Positions 1 to 7,106 are shown, counted from the first letter of the stretch. The stretch: 12,905 nucleotides of DNA from Candidatus Aminicenantota bacterium (GCA_030617525.1 JAUWVG010000023.1:1-12905), one strand, 5' to 3'. A program made the numbers and translations. The notes: a model not told the origin generated them from the letters alone.

Positions 1-1128
1 GTGACGAAACGAAGGCTTGAAGGGCTTGGAGTTTTTACGCAGGTCAAGATTGAAGAAATTCCTGTCTCACCAGACCACATCAATCTTTTCATCAGTTTGA
101 TCGAAGGGCAAAGAAATTATGCCAGTTTGGGTTTGGGCATAGAAACAAAAAATGTTCCAAATTCTTTTGCCGTATGGGATTATGTGGTCAGGCCAAGAGG
201 GACCGCAGAACTGATCCGCAGCAATATTTTTGGATCGGCTGCGCAGCTCAGCCTGGTCGGCCAGGTCAGTCTTCGAGAACAGAGGGCCGTTGCTTCCTGG
301 GAACAGCCCTATTTTCTTGGAATCCCCACCCAGATGTTTGTAAATGCCTGGTTGGAAAGGGAAGAAAGAGAGAGTTACAGCTTTGAAAGAAGAGGCTTCA
401 GCCTTTCAACGTTCTATTCCCTTTCCAGTAAAGAGGAAATGGTTTTTTTAGCCACGATGAAATATGCGCGGACGACTCTGTTTGAACTCTGGGTTTCAGA
501 ATCTGAGGTGGATCGACAGCATTTCCCTTATTCCACGACTTCGATCTCGGGAAGTTTTGTCTGGGATAAAAGGGATGATCCTTTTAATCCGGAAAGGGGT
601 TTTTTCTTTAGTTCTGTGTTGGAATGGGCCTATCCGCTGTTTAATGCAGAATCTAATTATCAAAGAACATTTTCAAAATACCAGCACTATGTTCCCATCA
701 TTTCGCGGGTGACCTTCATAACCACGACCCGACTGGGTTTGGGTAGAGGGAGAATGCCTATTCATGAAAGATTTTTTGCCGGCGGCAGCAATTCTTTTCG
801 TGGCGTGTTATTCGATGAACTGGGACCTCAGGATCCGGATTCAAACAATCCTATTGGAGGAAAGGCTATTGTTATCTTTAATTTCGAATTGACTTTTCCA
901 ATCCTTTCAAAAATGGAAAATTTGTTCGGGACCGCTTTCTTTGACACGGGCAATGTTTTTGAGAGACGTAAGCAGGTGAGTTTTGTCAATTTTAAGAATG
1001 CTGTTGGATTTGGCATACGATACCGGACTCCCTTGGGCCCGATCCGGTTTGAATTAGGATGGAATCTTGGTGCTCCACCTGGTGAAAGAAAACCACTTGC
1101 CTTCATTACTATTGGTAATGTTTTTTAA
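1..1128 (+). CDS. Omp85 superfamily outer-membrane barrel, BamA/TamA-like (5' partial)
   Basis: The reading frame is open at the left edge, so the GTG at base 1 is probably internal and the N-terminal POTRA domains are missing. Residues 3-35 look like the end of the last POTRA repeat (RRLEGLGVFTQVKIEEIP). From about residue 38 the pattern alternates as in a 16-strand barrel. Residues 261-268 read GGSNSFRG, the loop-6 VRGF/RGF signature of Omp85 proteins, with Arg267 as the invariant Arg. The segment DDPFNPERG is the usual D-x-x-x-P-x-x-G strand motif. The tail has FFDTGNVF and RYRTPLGPIRFELGW, and the protein ends in Phe, as expected for a BAM-recognised C-terminal strand. By family knowledge these proteins insert barrels into the outer membrane. 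BamA and TamA cannot be told apart without the POTRA count. The SurA-like gene overlaps its 3' end, supporting a role in outer-membrane protein biogenesis. Confidence 0.88.
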   Translation: MTKRRLEGLGVFTQVKIEEIPVSPDHINLFISLIEGQRNYASLGLGIETKNVPNSFAVWDYVVRPRGTAELIRSNIFGSAAQLSLVGQVSLREQRAVASWEQPYFLGIPTQMFVNAWLEREERESYSFERRGFSLSTFYSLSSKEEMVFLATMKYARTTLFELWVSESEVDRQHFPYSTTSISGSFVWDKRDDPFNPERGFFFSSVLEWAYPLFNAESNYQRTFSKYQHYVPIISRVTFITTTRLGLGRGRMPIHERFFAGGSNSFRGVLFDELGPQDPDSNNPIGGKAIVIFNFELTFPILSKMENLFGTAFFDTGNVFERRKQVSFVNFKNAVGFGIRYRTPLGPIRFELGWNLGAPPGERKPLAFITIGNVF

Positions 1129-1810
1129 TTTTATAGATTTAGCTCGGCACCATTTACGACGGGGAATGTGTTTGTTTCTGTCTGTGCTTTTTCTGATGAC
1201 CTCTACTTTTTTTTCTTTTTCCGGGTCGCAAGAGGTCATCGATCGGGTTGCAGCCGTAGTGAATGATTATGTGATCACGTTGTCCGATGTGAAAATTGTG
1301 GTGTCTTTTAATCTCTTTGATGAGGAGGAGAAGGAATCGCAGGAAAAGGATTTCTTTGGGGTTCTCAATTTGCTCATCAATCAAAAATTGGTTATAGGAT
1401 TAACCCAGGAGAGCATTCCTGTCGAGCCTGAATCCGTTGAAGCTGCATATCAATCCCTTCTCAGGAAGCTGGGATATAAAGCGGTCAAAACCAGACTCGA
1501 TTTGTTCGGCTTGCAGAAAGAAGATCTCGAGGCCTATTTGTTTGAAAAAATCCTTTTTCAGAGGATTATCGAAGACAGATTCGGATTGGCCGTGAGAGTC
1601 AGTTTAAAAGAAATTGAAGAATTTTACAGAGAAAAAATTGTGCCTGCACAAAAGACAAAAAATATTGAACCTCTGCCCATGATGGACGTCTTAGAAGAGA
1701 TTGAATCAGCGATCAAAAAGGATAAAATTAGCACACTTGTCGGGGAGTGGTTGAATAACCTGCGTCGTGAAGCTGACATCCAAATTCTTATTAAGGAGGA
1801 GACATCATGA
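1118..1810 (+). CDS. SurA N-terminal-domain periplasmic chaperone lacking a PPIase domain
   Basis: A 230-residue exported protein is predicted. Residues 8-38 form a signal peptide: a basic stretch (ARHHLRR), a hydrophobic core (MCLFLSVLFLM) and a small-residue region near SFSGSQ. Residues 40-57 (VIDRVAAVVNDYVITLSD) are the typical opening of SurA/PpiD-type chaperone domains. A helical region follows (LINQKLVIGL, LEAYLFEKILFQRII), then a closing helix (LVGEWLNNLRREADIQIL) like the one after the PPIase domain in SurA. No parvulin (rotamase) domain lies between, so the protein looks like a chaperone-only form that escorts unfolded barrel proteins. I chose ATG 1118, which overlaps the Omp85 stop by 11 nt and keeps the basic n-region. 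ATG 1166 would lose the basic residues. TTG 1067 would extend the overlap to 62 nt but has a GGATGG upstream. fabD overlaps its stop. Confidence 0.7.
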   Translation: MFFNFIDLARHHLRRGMCLFLSVLFLMTSTFFSFSGSQEVIDRVAAVVNDYVITLSDVKIVVSFNLFDEEEKESQEKDFFGVLNLLINQKLVIGLTQESIPVEPESVEAAYQSLLRKLGYKAVKTRLDLFGLQKEDLEAYLFEKILFQRIIEDRFGLAVRVSLKEIEEFYREKIVPAQKTKNIEPLPMMDVLEEIESAIKKDKISTLVGEWLNNLRREADIQILIKEETS

Positions 1811-2736
1811 GCCAAATGGCCTTTTTATTCCCCGGACAGGGATCTCAAGCTGTGGGAATGGGCAAAAATTTCTATGAGTCGTCATCTTTAGCCAGAGAGA
1901 TGTTTTCTCGTGCTGACGAGTCTTTAGGCTATTCCATAACAAAATTATGTTTAGAAGGACCAGAGGCTGACCTCAGACTTACTCAAAACACACAGCCTGC
2001 ACTCCTGACGGTCAGTACAATTGCTTATGAACTATTTGGGCAAGAACCACAAATAGCTGCTGGCCACAGCCTGGGAGAATACTCTGCACTGGTTGCGGCA
2101 GGAGCTATGTCTTTTGAGGATGCTGTGCTCCTTGTTCACAAAAGAGGAACCTACATGCAGGAGGCCGTCCCCGTGGGAGCTGGAGCGATGGCCGCGGTTT
2201 TGGGAGCTCCGTTCGAGAAAATTAAAGAGGCTGTTCAAAACGCCAAGAGTGGTATTGTCGCAGTGGCCAATTGGAACAGTAAGGAGCAGATTGTCATTGC
2301 AGGTGACGATTTGGCTGTTAAAGAAGCTTTGTCTCTCATCGATCCGCCAAAATCTGTTATGCTTCCTGTCAGTGCTCCCTTCCACTGCCGGCTTATGGAG
2401 AGTGCTGAAGAGAAGCTCTCTTATGATTTGAATCAGATTGAATTCAAAGATCTTAAATTTCCTGTTATTACAAATGTCGACGCAAAAATTATTCTGGAGG
2501 GAGATCAAGCGAGAGATTCGCTGAGGAGACAGGTGACCCGTACTGTTCTTTGGTACAATTCAATGGAAGTGATGGGAAAGAAGGATATCGATGTCACTGT
2601 TGAATTAGGAACCGGCAAGGTTCTTTCAGGACTTGTTAAAAGAATTGCCAGGGGATGGCCGAAATCACCAACCGTATTGAATGTTGAAGACATGGAGTCG
2701 CTTGAGAAAACAAAGACCGCTCTCTCTGAACTGTAG
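1807..2736 (+). CDS. fabD: Malonyl-CoA:acyl carrier protein transacylase
   Basis: FabD moves the malonyl group from CoA to acyl carrier protein, supplying the extender unit for type II fatty acid synthesis in the cytoplasm. The 309-residue length is normal. The N-terminus has the hallmark FLFPGQGSQ (residues 6-14). The nucleophile elbow is GHSLG (86-90) with Ser88, the oxyanion/carboxylate-binding Arg is in HKRG (Arg113), and the catalytic His is in APFHCRLM (His193). The end has VELGTGKVLSGLVKRI. ATG 1807 overlaps the upstream TGA (ATGA), and AAGGAGG sits 7 nt before it, so start and coupling are clear. No acpP, fabH, fabG or fabF neighbour is visible here; downstream the strand switches. 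Its place behind outer-membrane assembly genes is unusual but may only reflect gene order. Confidence 0.97.
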   Translation: MSQMAFLFPGQGSQAVGMGKNFYESSSLAREMFSRADESLGYSITKLCLEGPEADLRLTQNTQPALLTVSTIAYELFGQEPQIAAGHSLGEYSALVAAGAMSFEDAVLLVHKRGTYMQEAVPVGAGAMAAVLGAPFEKIKEAVQNAKSGIVAVANWNSKEQIVIAGDDLAVKEALSLIDPPKSVMLPVSAPFHCRLMESAEEKLSYDLNQIEFKDLKFPVITNVDAKIILEGDQARDSLRRQVTRTVLWYNSMEVMGKKDIDVTVELGTGKVLSGLVKRIARGWPKSPTVLNVEDMESLEKTKTALSEL

Positions 2737-2888
2737 TGAACAAAGATCTCTGTAATTTCCAATCTATTTTAGAGCCAGACGGAACCCTTACGTGTTCTGC
2801 CTCCACCGCATTAAGAATGAGAGTAGAGACAGAGACACGACGTCCATCTGTCTCTCCTGAGGAATGGAAATTACTGAGATCAATCTGA
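2736..2888 (+). CDS. Possible 50-codon ORF coupled to fabD (doubtful)
   Basis: A GTG at 2736 overlaps the last base of the fabD TAG (sequence TAGTG) and opens a 50-codon frame that fills the gap up to the convergent phosphatase gene, overlapping its end by 9 nt. The peptide has two Cys (6 and 20) and ends SVSPEEWKLLRSI, which looks protein-like. There is no clear Shine-Dalgarno sequence, no family is recognised, and a frame of 50 sense codons is not rare by chance. Its ends coincide with the inverted repeat described separately, so the open frame could be a by-product of that repeat. Treat as a weak candidate. Confidence 0.22.
   Translation: MNKDLCNFQSILEPDGTLTCSASTALRMRVETETRRPSVSPEEWKLLRSI
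2745..2881. repeat. Inverted repeat element between convergent genes (17-bp arms)
   Basis: The left arm GATCTCTGTAATTTCCA (2745-2761) and the right arm TGGAAATTACTGAGATC (2865-2881) are reverse complements at 16 of 17 positions. An inner hairpin, AGAGACAGA at 2825-2833 against TCTGTCTCT at 2847-2855, is a perfect 9-bp stem with a 13-nt loop. The whole element is 137 bp and occupies nearly all of the fabD/phosphatase gap. The right arm ends inside the stop codon of the phosphatase gene. Flanks are AA on both sides, too short to be called a target duplication. No T-run follows either stem, so it is not a clean terminator. It may be a small MITE-like relic or a structured 3'-end shared by both transcripts. 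Confidence 0.6.
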
Positions 2889-3668
2889 ATAGAGCTGACC
2901 GAGGTTTTCAACAATCAAAGCGGGTTGGGATTTCAATTTAGAGAGGTCTTCTTTTTTTGTTTCGCCGCTCAGCACCAGGATAAAATCGCAGCCGATTTGG
3001 TTGGCCATTTCCATGTCTGTGTAAATACGGTCTCCGATAATTATCAATTCATCAACGGCTGCCTCATGTCTCTTAATGATATAATCCAGCATTTCCTTGT
3101 TGGGCTTGCCAAATATTTTTTCCGGCGTCTTCCCTGTGGCCTTTTCAAAAAGTGCCAGCATGGCCCCGACATCGGGAATCGGACCATCCTGCGTGGGGCA
3201 GACCAGATCTTTATGTGTGGCCAGCATGGGGATGCCTCTTTGTAGAAAAAGTGCCGCTGTCTTAATTTTCCTGTAATTGAGTTCAGTGTCAAAGCCCAGG
3301 ATAATATAGGTTGGATTTTGAGAATCGACCTCTATTTCTGCCTGTATGAACATGTCCTTCATAGACTGTGTTCCGACGACATACGTTTTATCTGTTTTTC
3401 TGCCGCGGAGAAAATCGATGACTCCATCCGTAGACAAAATGATTTCTTCTGTGCTGGCGGGTATCCCCAGGTGCTTCAGTTTGCTCACATAATCGGTTTT
3501 GGAACGGGATGAGTTGTTCGAGAGATAATAGTATTTAAGCCCCTTTTTCCTAAGGGCAGATAAAAAACCTTTGGTGCCTTGGATAAGTTTTTCTCCAAGA
3601 TAGATTGTGCCGTCCATGTCCAGGAAAACGATTTTTTTATTCCGGAAAATACTGGCCAGAGATGTCAT
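2880..3668 (-). CDS. HAD-superfamily phosphatase, subfamily IIA (NagD-like)
   Basis: A 262-residue cytosolic phosphatase is predicted. Motif I is FLDMDGT (Asp17 nucleophile, Asp19 acid/base). Motif II is LSNNSS (Ser50). Motif III is the Lys in FGKPNKEM (Lys188). Motif IV is GDRIYTDMEMA (Asp213, Asp218), binding Mg2+. The large C2a-type cap between motifs II and III and the GKPN sequence place it with NagD, p-nitrophenylphosphatase and phosphoglycolate phosphatases; the true substrate is not readable from sequence. The start is ATG 3668, preceded by AAAGGA and lying 5 nt after the upstream gene's stop; a longer frame runs back into that gene but would add 34 residues that do not fit the family. 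As last gene of the operon it may remove phosphate from the product of the preceding phosphatidyltransferase, which is inference. Confidence 0.9.
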   Translation of the reverse strand: MTSLASIFRNKKIVFLDMDGTIYLGEKLIQGTKGFLSALRKKGLKYYYLSNNSSRSKTDYVSKLKHLGIPASTEEIILSTDGVIDFLRGRKTDKTYVVGTQSMKDMFIQAEIEVDSQNPTYIILGFDTELNYRKIKTAALFLQRGIPMLATHKDLVCPTQDGPIPDVGAMLALFEKATGKTPEKIFGKPNKEMLDYIIKRHEAAVDELIIIGDRIYTDMEMANQIGCDFILVLSGETKKEDLSKLKSQPALIVENLGQLYSD

Positions 3669-3673
3669 GGAAT

Positions 3674-4300
3674 TCAATCCTTTATAGAGAGAAAAGCATC
3701 CCTCACATATTCCACTGCTGAAAGCAGTGTAACAGTGATGATAATTCCGGATAAGAGATTGATCGTCCAATCTCCAGTGATATTCCAGTAGACGGGTCCA
3801 AACAGCAGCAAGAAAGAACCAACAGCTTGGACGGTTGCTTTTATTTTTCCACTGCTCCGGGCAGAGACAGATTGGTTCTTTTTTGCCAGTAGAATTCTAG
3901 CGTAGGCGACAGTGATATCGCGGATGGCCATGCAGAGAGGGACTAAAAACAGGACAAGACCCTGTGTGGATAAACTCCAGTAGATAATGAGCCTTGAAAG
4001 GCTGTCGGCAAAGGGATCAAGCATGGCTCCATACTCGGATACGAGGCTGTGTCTTCTGGCAAAGATTCCATCCAAAAGATCCGTTGCTTCAATCAGGAGA
4101 AGAAGGCCGGCACACCAGATGAGAGTGGAGACAGAAAATTCGCTTGTCTGCAGGACGATGGAGAAGATAATGGCAAGTGGTATTCTTGCTAAAGTGACAG
4201 ATTGGATGAGAATGTAACCATGAGGATTTTTTTCGTATGGTTTGATTTTGGGCTTTGTCTTCATGGGTTCTGACTCGTTTATCCCACTGGTTTTGTTCAT
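3674..4300 (-). CDS. CDP-alcohol phosphatidyltransferase (PgsA-like)
   Basis: A 208-residue inner-membrane enzyme that would transfer a phosphatidyl group from CDP-diacylglycerol to an alcohol. The full signature D-x2-D-G-x2-A-R-x8-G-x3-D-x3-D is present at residues 74-99 (Asp74, Asp77, Gly78, Ala81, Arg82, Gly91, Asp95, Asp99), with all four metal/catalytic Asp intact. Hydrophobic segments lie around residues 36-50, 57-72, 103-125, 155-170 and 178-195. The segment SGKIKATVQAVG matches the G-K-x-K-T-x-x-Q stretch typical of phosphatidylglycerophosphate synthases, so glycerol-3-phosphate is the likeliest acceptor, though other acceptors such as inositol phosphate are possible. The first Met is used: AAGG lies 8 nt upstream; Met13 has no such site. 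The N-terminal 28 residues are polar and longer than usual. The phosphatase gene begins 5 nt downstream. Confidence 0.9.
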   Translation of the reverse strand: MNKTSGINESEPMKTKPKIKPYEKNPHGYILIQSVTLARIPLAIIFSIVLQTSEFSVSTLIWCAGLLLLIEATDLLDGIFARRHSLVSEYGAMLDPFADSLSRLIIYWSLSTQGLVLFLVPLCMAIRDITVAYARILLAKKNQSVSARSSGKIKATVQAVGSFLLLFGPVYWNITGDWTINLLSGIIITVTLLSAVEYVRDAFLSIKD

Positions 4301-4353
4301 TGATGATACCTTAGAAAGATAAACAGGGTCAAATCTTTCTTGTTCTATTCAGG

Positions 4354-5505
4354 TTAAGCGAATCTTTTGATGCGGAGGAAGGAGAGGTAGCCGATGAGGA
4401 AAAGAAAGTTGATAGTGAGAACGGACCAGGACATGAACAGTGCGTAGGTCTCTCTGCCCAGTAAATCGTAGAGAGAGAGTGAGATGATACAGAGGTTAAC
4501 GATAAGGATTATCTTCCAGAGAAATGTGTAATTTTGGAAATACCTTAAAACGATTGTAAGCCCGAGAAGGGACATAAGAAAAGTGTAGTCCCAGCCAAGA
4601 GGGGAGACGAGCGGTATGCAGATAAGAAGAACAGCGCATTCCAACACTGGTGTTCGCTGCAGAGCTTTCCCTCTTAATATGAGAAAGAGGATGAGGAGAG
4701 CGAGGAAAAAGATTGTCAGGCCGGTGAAAAGCAGTGCTAAATTTTGATTTCCGATCCATTTAGAAAAAAATGCGATGATAGAGACGTTATCCTGTGTCGT
4801 TAAAAAAGTTGGAGTGGATTTGAAAAAAGTGGATATCCACTCTTGGTGGACAGTCATGTTTCCTCTGATTCCGTAATAGGATGATGGGACAAGAACAGCC
4901 ACAGCAAGGAAGATGCCAGCGTAAGCGAGAGACCTCCATTTTTTCTTTACTATAAAATACGGGAAAAAGATGAGGGCGTAGGGTTTGAGGGCTACAGCCA
5001 ACCCCCAGCTCAGTCCTGACAGTGTTTCATTTCTGATCCTGCCCTTGTCTTTATCCTCTGCTAACATCCAAGTCATAGCGATAAGAATCAGAGTGACAAC
5101 GCTGTTGATCTGGCCAAGCTGGATTTCTCTTAGAAAAAATTTCGCCAAAATTAGAGGAGGAAGAAGGCTTAAGAGCCTATAGGGATTTGTTTTTGGGTTT
5201 GTAAGCTTATTGGAAAGAACAACAAGACAGATGAATGAAAAGACGATGAAAAAAAACCAGAACGCTTTTGCCAAGTCCAAGGGCAGAAGAGTCAAGGGCA
5301 GATAGAGGAAACTTGAAATCGGCATGTATTTGAATTGATAGTGTTCGTCGGCCAGCCTGTAGATTGTCTCTCCCATCTGTAATCTTTGGGCGGCACGAAA
5401 ATTGACTTCGAAATCGACCATTTCCTCTCTGACCAGGAAGAAAAAAAGTAGAAGACAAACCGAAAAGACTAATAAAATGAAGAGCCCAATTTTTTTCTTC
5501 GACAT
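4354..5505 (-). CDS. GT87-family (DUF2029) polytopic glycosyltransferase
   Basis: A 383-residue membrane protein with about ten hydrophobic helices and a short basic N-terminus (MSKKK). After the first helix comes VDFEVNFRAAQRLQMGETIYRL (residues 30-51), the first outer loop of GT-C fold enzymes with acidic residues Asp31 and Glu33. The later FKYMPISSFLYLPLTLLP and QLGQINSVVTL are typical of GT87 (mannosyltransferases using polyprenyl-phosphate sugar, first described in mycobacterial PimE). A GLAVALKPY segment also fits. By family knowledge it would add a sugar on the periplasmic face to a lipid-linked acceptor; the actual sugar and acceptor are not evident. Two intergenic gaps (30 and 53 nt) join it to the GT9 gene before and the phosphatidyltransferase after, so one operon is likely. 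Confidence 0.85.
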   Translation of the reverse strand: MSKKKIGLFILLVFSVCLLLFFFLVREEMVDFEVNFRAAQRLQMGETIYRLADEHYQFKYMPISSFLYLPLTLLPLDLAKAFWFFFIVFSFICLVVLSNKLTNPKTNPYRLLSLLPPLILAKFFLREIQLGQINSVVTLILIAMTWMLAEDKDKGRIRNETLSGLSWGLAVALKPYALIFFPYFIVKKKWRSLAYAGIFLAVAVLVPSSYYGIRGNMTVHQEWISTFFKSTPTFLTTQDNVSIIAFFSKWIGNQNLALLFTGLTIFFLALLILFLILRGKALQRTPVLECAVLLICIPLVSPLGWDYTFLMSLLGLTIVLRYFQNYTFLWKIILIVNLCIISLSLYDLLGRETYALFMSWSVLTINFLFLIGYLSFLRIKRFA

Positions 5506-5535
5506 CTAGTTTCCGTAAAAGCTAAAAAAACAAAA

Positions 5536-6756
5536 TCACAGCTCTAGTTTCTCGATCACTTTATCATAGACTTCCTGTACGGAAATGGCTTTTAAACATT
5601 TGTTGTCCCGACAAGGAGATTGACGTTGATTAAAGACAGAGACACAGGGACTGCAGGAATGGTTTGAGTAGAAGACATGGCAATTATTTCCTAAAGGTCC
5701 GTAAAGTTTTGGTGTCTCCGGGCCGAAAAAAACAAATGTCTGGATATCGGTCATTGCAGAAAAATGGGCGGGCCCACTGTCATTTGTGATCAATGCGTCA
5801 GATATATTGTAGAGATCGATCAGCTCGGAAAAACTGGTCTTTCCCGAGAAATTCAGGCATCTTTTGTGATTGAGGGCGCTGCAGATGGACTTGCAGGCCT
5901 GTTTTTCGGCCTCAATTCCTGTCAAAACAATGTAGATTCCTGTTTGCTTGAGAAGAGCGTCGGCCAACTCGATATAACTATCAACCGGCCATCTGCGCAG
6001 CGGGATGATATCGCTTGCGTTTGGATTGAGCAGAATAATTTTATCGGCCTGAATTATGTCGGTATTTATTTCTTTTAGCTTATCAAGAATATGTGTTCTA
6101 GAATTCGCTGAAATCTTTGCTTTTCTGGGTAAAATCAGATCTTCTTTGTCGATGGTTTTTTTTGGCGTTGGAAGATCTTCCCTTGATTCGTCAAGGGCAT
6201 AAATCAGATTCAGAAGGTTATAAGACGTATGGATTTGAGGGTTGTACTGCACTCTGTGTGTCAAGAGACTGCCTCGATAGAGTCCTTCATTGTGGTATCT
6301 GAAATATCCTACTGTTTCTTTTGCTCCGCAAATAAAAGAGTAGATGGATGTAAAACGGGAAAAAAACTCCATGTCTAGAACGGTTGTGATTTTTTTCTTT
6401 CGGAGACATCTCAAGGACCGGACAGCCGTCTTCAAAAATACGAAGAGATCACAGTCGTCGATAACACAAACATTCTCTTCTGGGATAACATCAAGGATAT
6501 CTATGGCATATCGATTCTTTTGAAATGTGAGGAAATATAGCTCGTCATTGGGAAACAATTCTTTCGTTTTCTTGAAAAGAGAGAAAGCAAGAACCATACT
6601 TCCCATCTCGGACAGCTCAATGAACAATATCTTCCTGGAATCTTTAGGGGGAGAATTTCCTTTGAAGAGTTTTTTTATCCCATTGAGGATGGAAAACAAA
6701 AAACAGAGAGGAATCCCTAATTTTCTGTCGAGCTGCCTCATCAAATCAATGTTCAT
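5536..6756 (-). CDS. Glycosyltransferase family 9 (heptosyltransferase-like)
   Basis: A 406-residue GT-B fold transferase. The N-terminal domain opens with KILFIELSEMGSMVLA (42-57), where the usual GD of ADP-heptose transferases is replaced by GS. The C-terminal donor domain has LLNPNASD (242-249) and RRWP (254-257), then VLTGIEAE (277-284), ALITNDSGPAHFSA (321-334) and FFGPETPKLYGPL (343-355). A Cys-rich tail, CSPC at 368-371 with Cys382 and Cys387, is also known in this branch of GT9 and may bind metal or form disulfides. Family members act on the cytoplasmic face of the inner membrane in lipopolysaccharide core or related glycolipid synthesis. The start is ATG 6754-6756 with GGAT upstream. 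It is the first gene of the four-gene minus-strand unit; no LPS core genes are in the window. Confidence 0.88.
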   Translation of the reverse strand: MNIDLMRQLDRKLGIPLCFLFSILNGIKKLFKGNSPPKDSRKILFIELSEMGSMVLAFSLFKKTKELFPNDELYFLTFQKNRYAIDILDVIPEENVCVIDDCDLFVFLKTAVRSLRCLRKKKITTVLDMEFFSRFTSIYSFICGAKETVGYFRYHNEGLYRGSLLTHRVQYNPQIHTSYNLLNLIYALDESREDLPTPKKTIDKEDLILPRKAKISANSRTHILDKLKEINTDIIQADKIILLNPNASDIIPLRRWPVDSYIELADALLKQTGIYIVLTGIEAEKQACKSICSALNHKRCLNFSGKTSFSELIDLYNISDALITNDSGPAHFSAMTDIQTFVFFGPETPKLYGPLGNNCHVFYSNHSCSPCVSVFNQRQSPCRDNKCLKAISVQEVYDKVIEKLEL

Positions 6757-6838
6757 CGTGTGTTATCCAAATAGTTCTATCCCATAATTAGCCTGAATTA
6801 TTCATAAAAACTGCCGCCTCTTTCATTTATCTTTAATG

Positions 6839-6868
6839 ATATTAACTCGATAGCATGATATTTAGCAA
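6839..6868 (-). promoter_or_regulatory. Possible promoter of the glycosyltransferase operon
   Basis: On the minus strand TTGCTA (6863-6868) is followed after 18 nt by TAATAT (6839-6844), four of six matches at each box. It would give a leader of roughly 75 nt before the GT9 start at 6756. The surrounding DNA is AT-rich, so a chance match is quite possible. Confidence 0.3.
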
Positions 6869-6925
6869 TATCTGTGAAAATCATTTTCTATGTTAGCTGG
6901 CTTATATAAAAGTCTGCATTTTTTA

Positions 6926-7071
6926 CCCCAAGGGGGCGAGCCGATCTTACCACATCTGCTTCGTTCCGGTCCATTCGCGGTGGATAACCACAGCTTCATG
7001 GGCCGATGCCTCGCATATGCAGCAACCTCGACTCGTGAATAATCCAGGTTAGGAGGGACAGGCCACTTTTT
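6926..7071 (+). other. GC-rich, foldable intergenic block; candidate small RNA
   Basis: Inside an AT-rich divergent gap lies a clearly GC-rich stretch with no ORF. It starts with the palindrome CCCCAAGGGG (6926-6935). By hand it folds into a rod: GCGAG 6936-6940 with CTCGC 7010-7014; CC-A-CAT 6950-6955 with ATGGG 6998-7002; CTG 6956-6958 with CAG 6991-6993; GG 6968-6969 with CC 6988-6989; and TCCA 6970-6973 with TGGA 6981-6984 around loop TTCGCGG. A second small stem is AACCT 7024-7028 with AGGTT 7046-7050. A TATATAAA box (6903-6910) lies just upstream and a T5 run (7067-7071) closes it on the plus strand. The mutS promoter lies beyond it, so it is unlikely to be mutS leader. The strand is not certain, and no known RNA family was recognised. 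The rest of the gap, 6757-6925, shows only AT-rich DNA with possible promoters. Confidence 0.35.
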
Positions 7072-7077
7072 ATGTAC

Positions 7078-7106
7078 TTGAAAAATAGGAGAGTGGGAAG
7101 TATATT
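7078..7106 (+). promoter_or_regulatory. mutS promoter
   Basis: TTGAAA (7078-7083) and TATATT (7101-7106) match the sigma-70 consensus at five of six positions each, with an ideal 17-nt spacer. Transcription would begin near 7112-7114, only about 6 nt before the mutS ATG, giving a very short or nearly leaderless mRNA. Confidence 0.6.

Noticed and set aside
2032..2508. A 158-codon minus-strand ORF opposite fabD.
   Set aside because: Antisense shadow of the well-supported fabD frame with no recognisable domain.
4313..4340. Perfect 8-bp inverted repeat AGAAAGAT/ATCTTTCT between GT87 and phosphatidyltransferase genes.
   Set aside because: Low GC, 12-nt loop and no T-run, and it lies between genes that appear co-transcribed; not a convincing terminator or attenuator.
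6957..6973. Minus-strand GACCGGAACGAAGCAG resembles the conserved SRP RNA motif GTCCGGAAGGAAGCAG at 14 of 16 bases.
   Set aside because: The two differences destroy the stem that closes the GGAA tetraloop, the 5' half of the symmetric loop is absent, and no long closing helix can be drawn. Probably chance, though a covariance search of the block would settle it.
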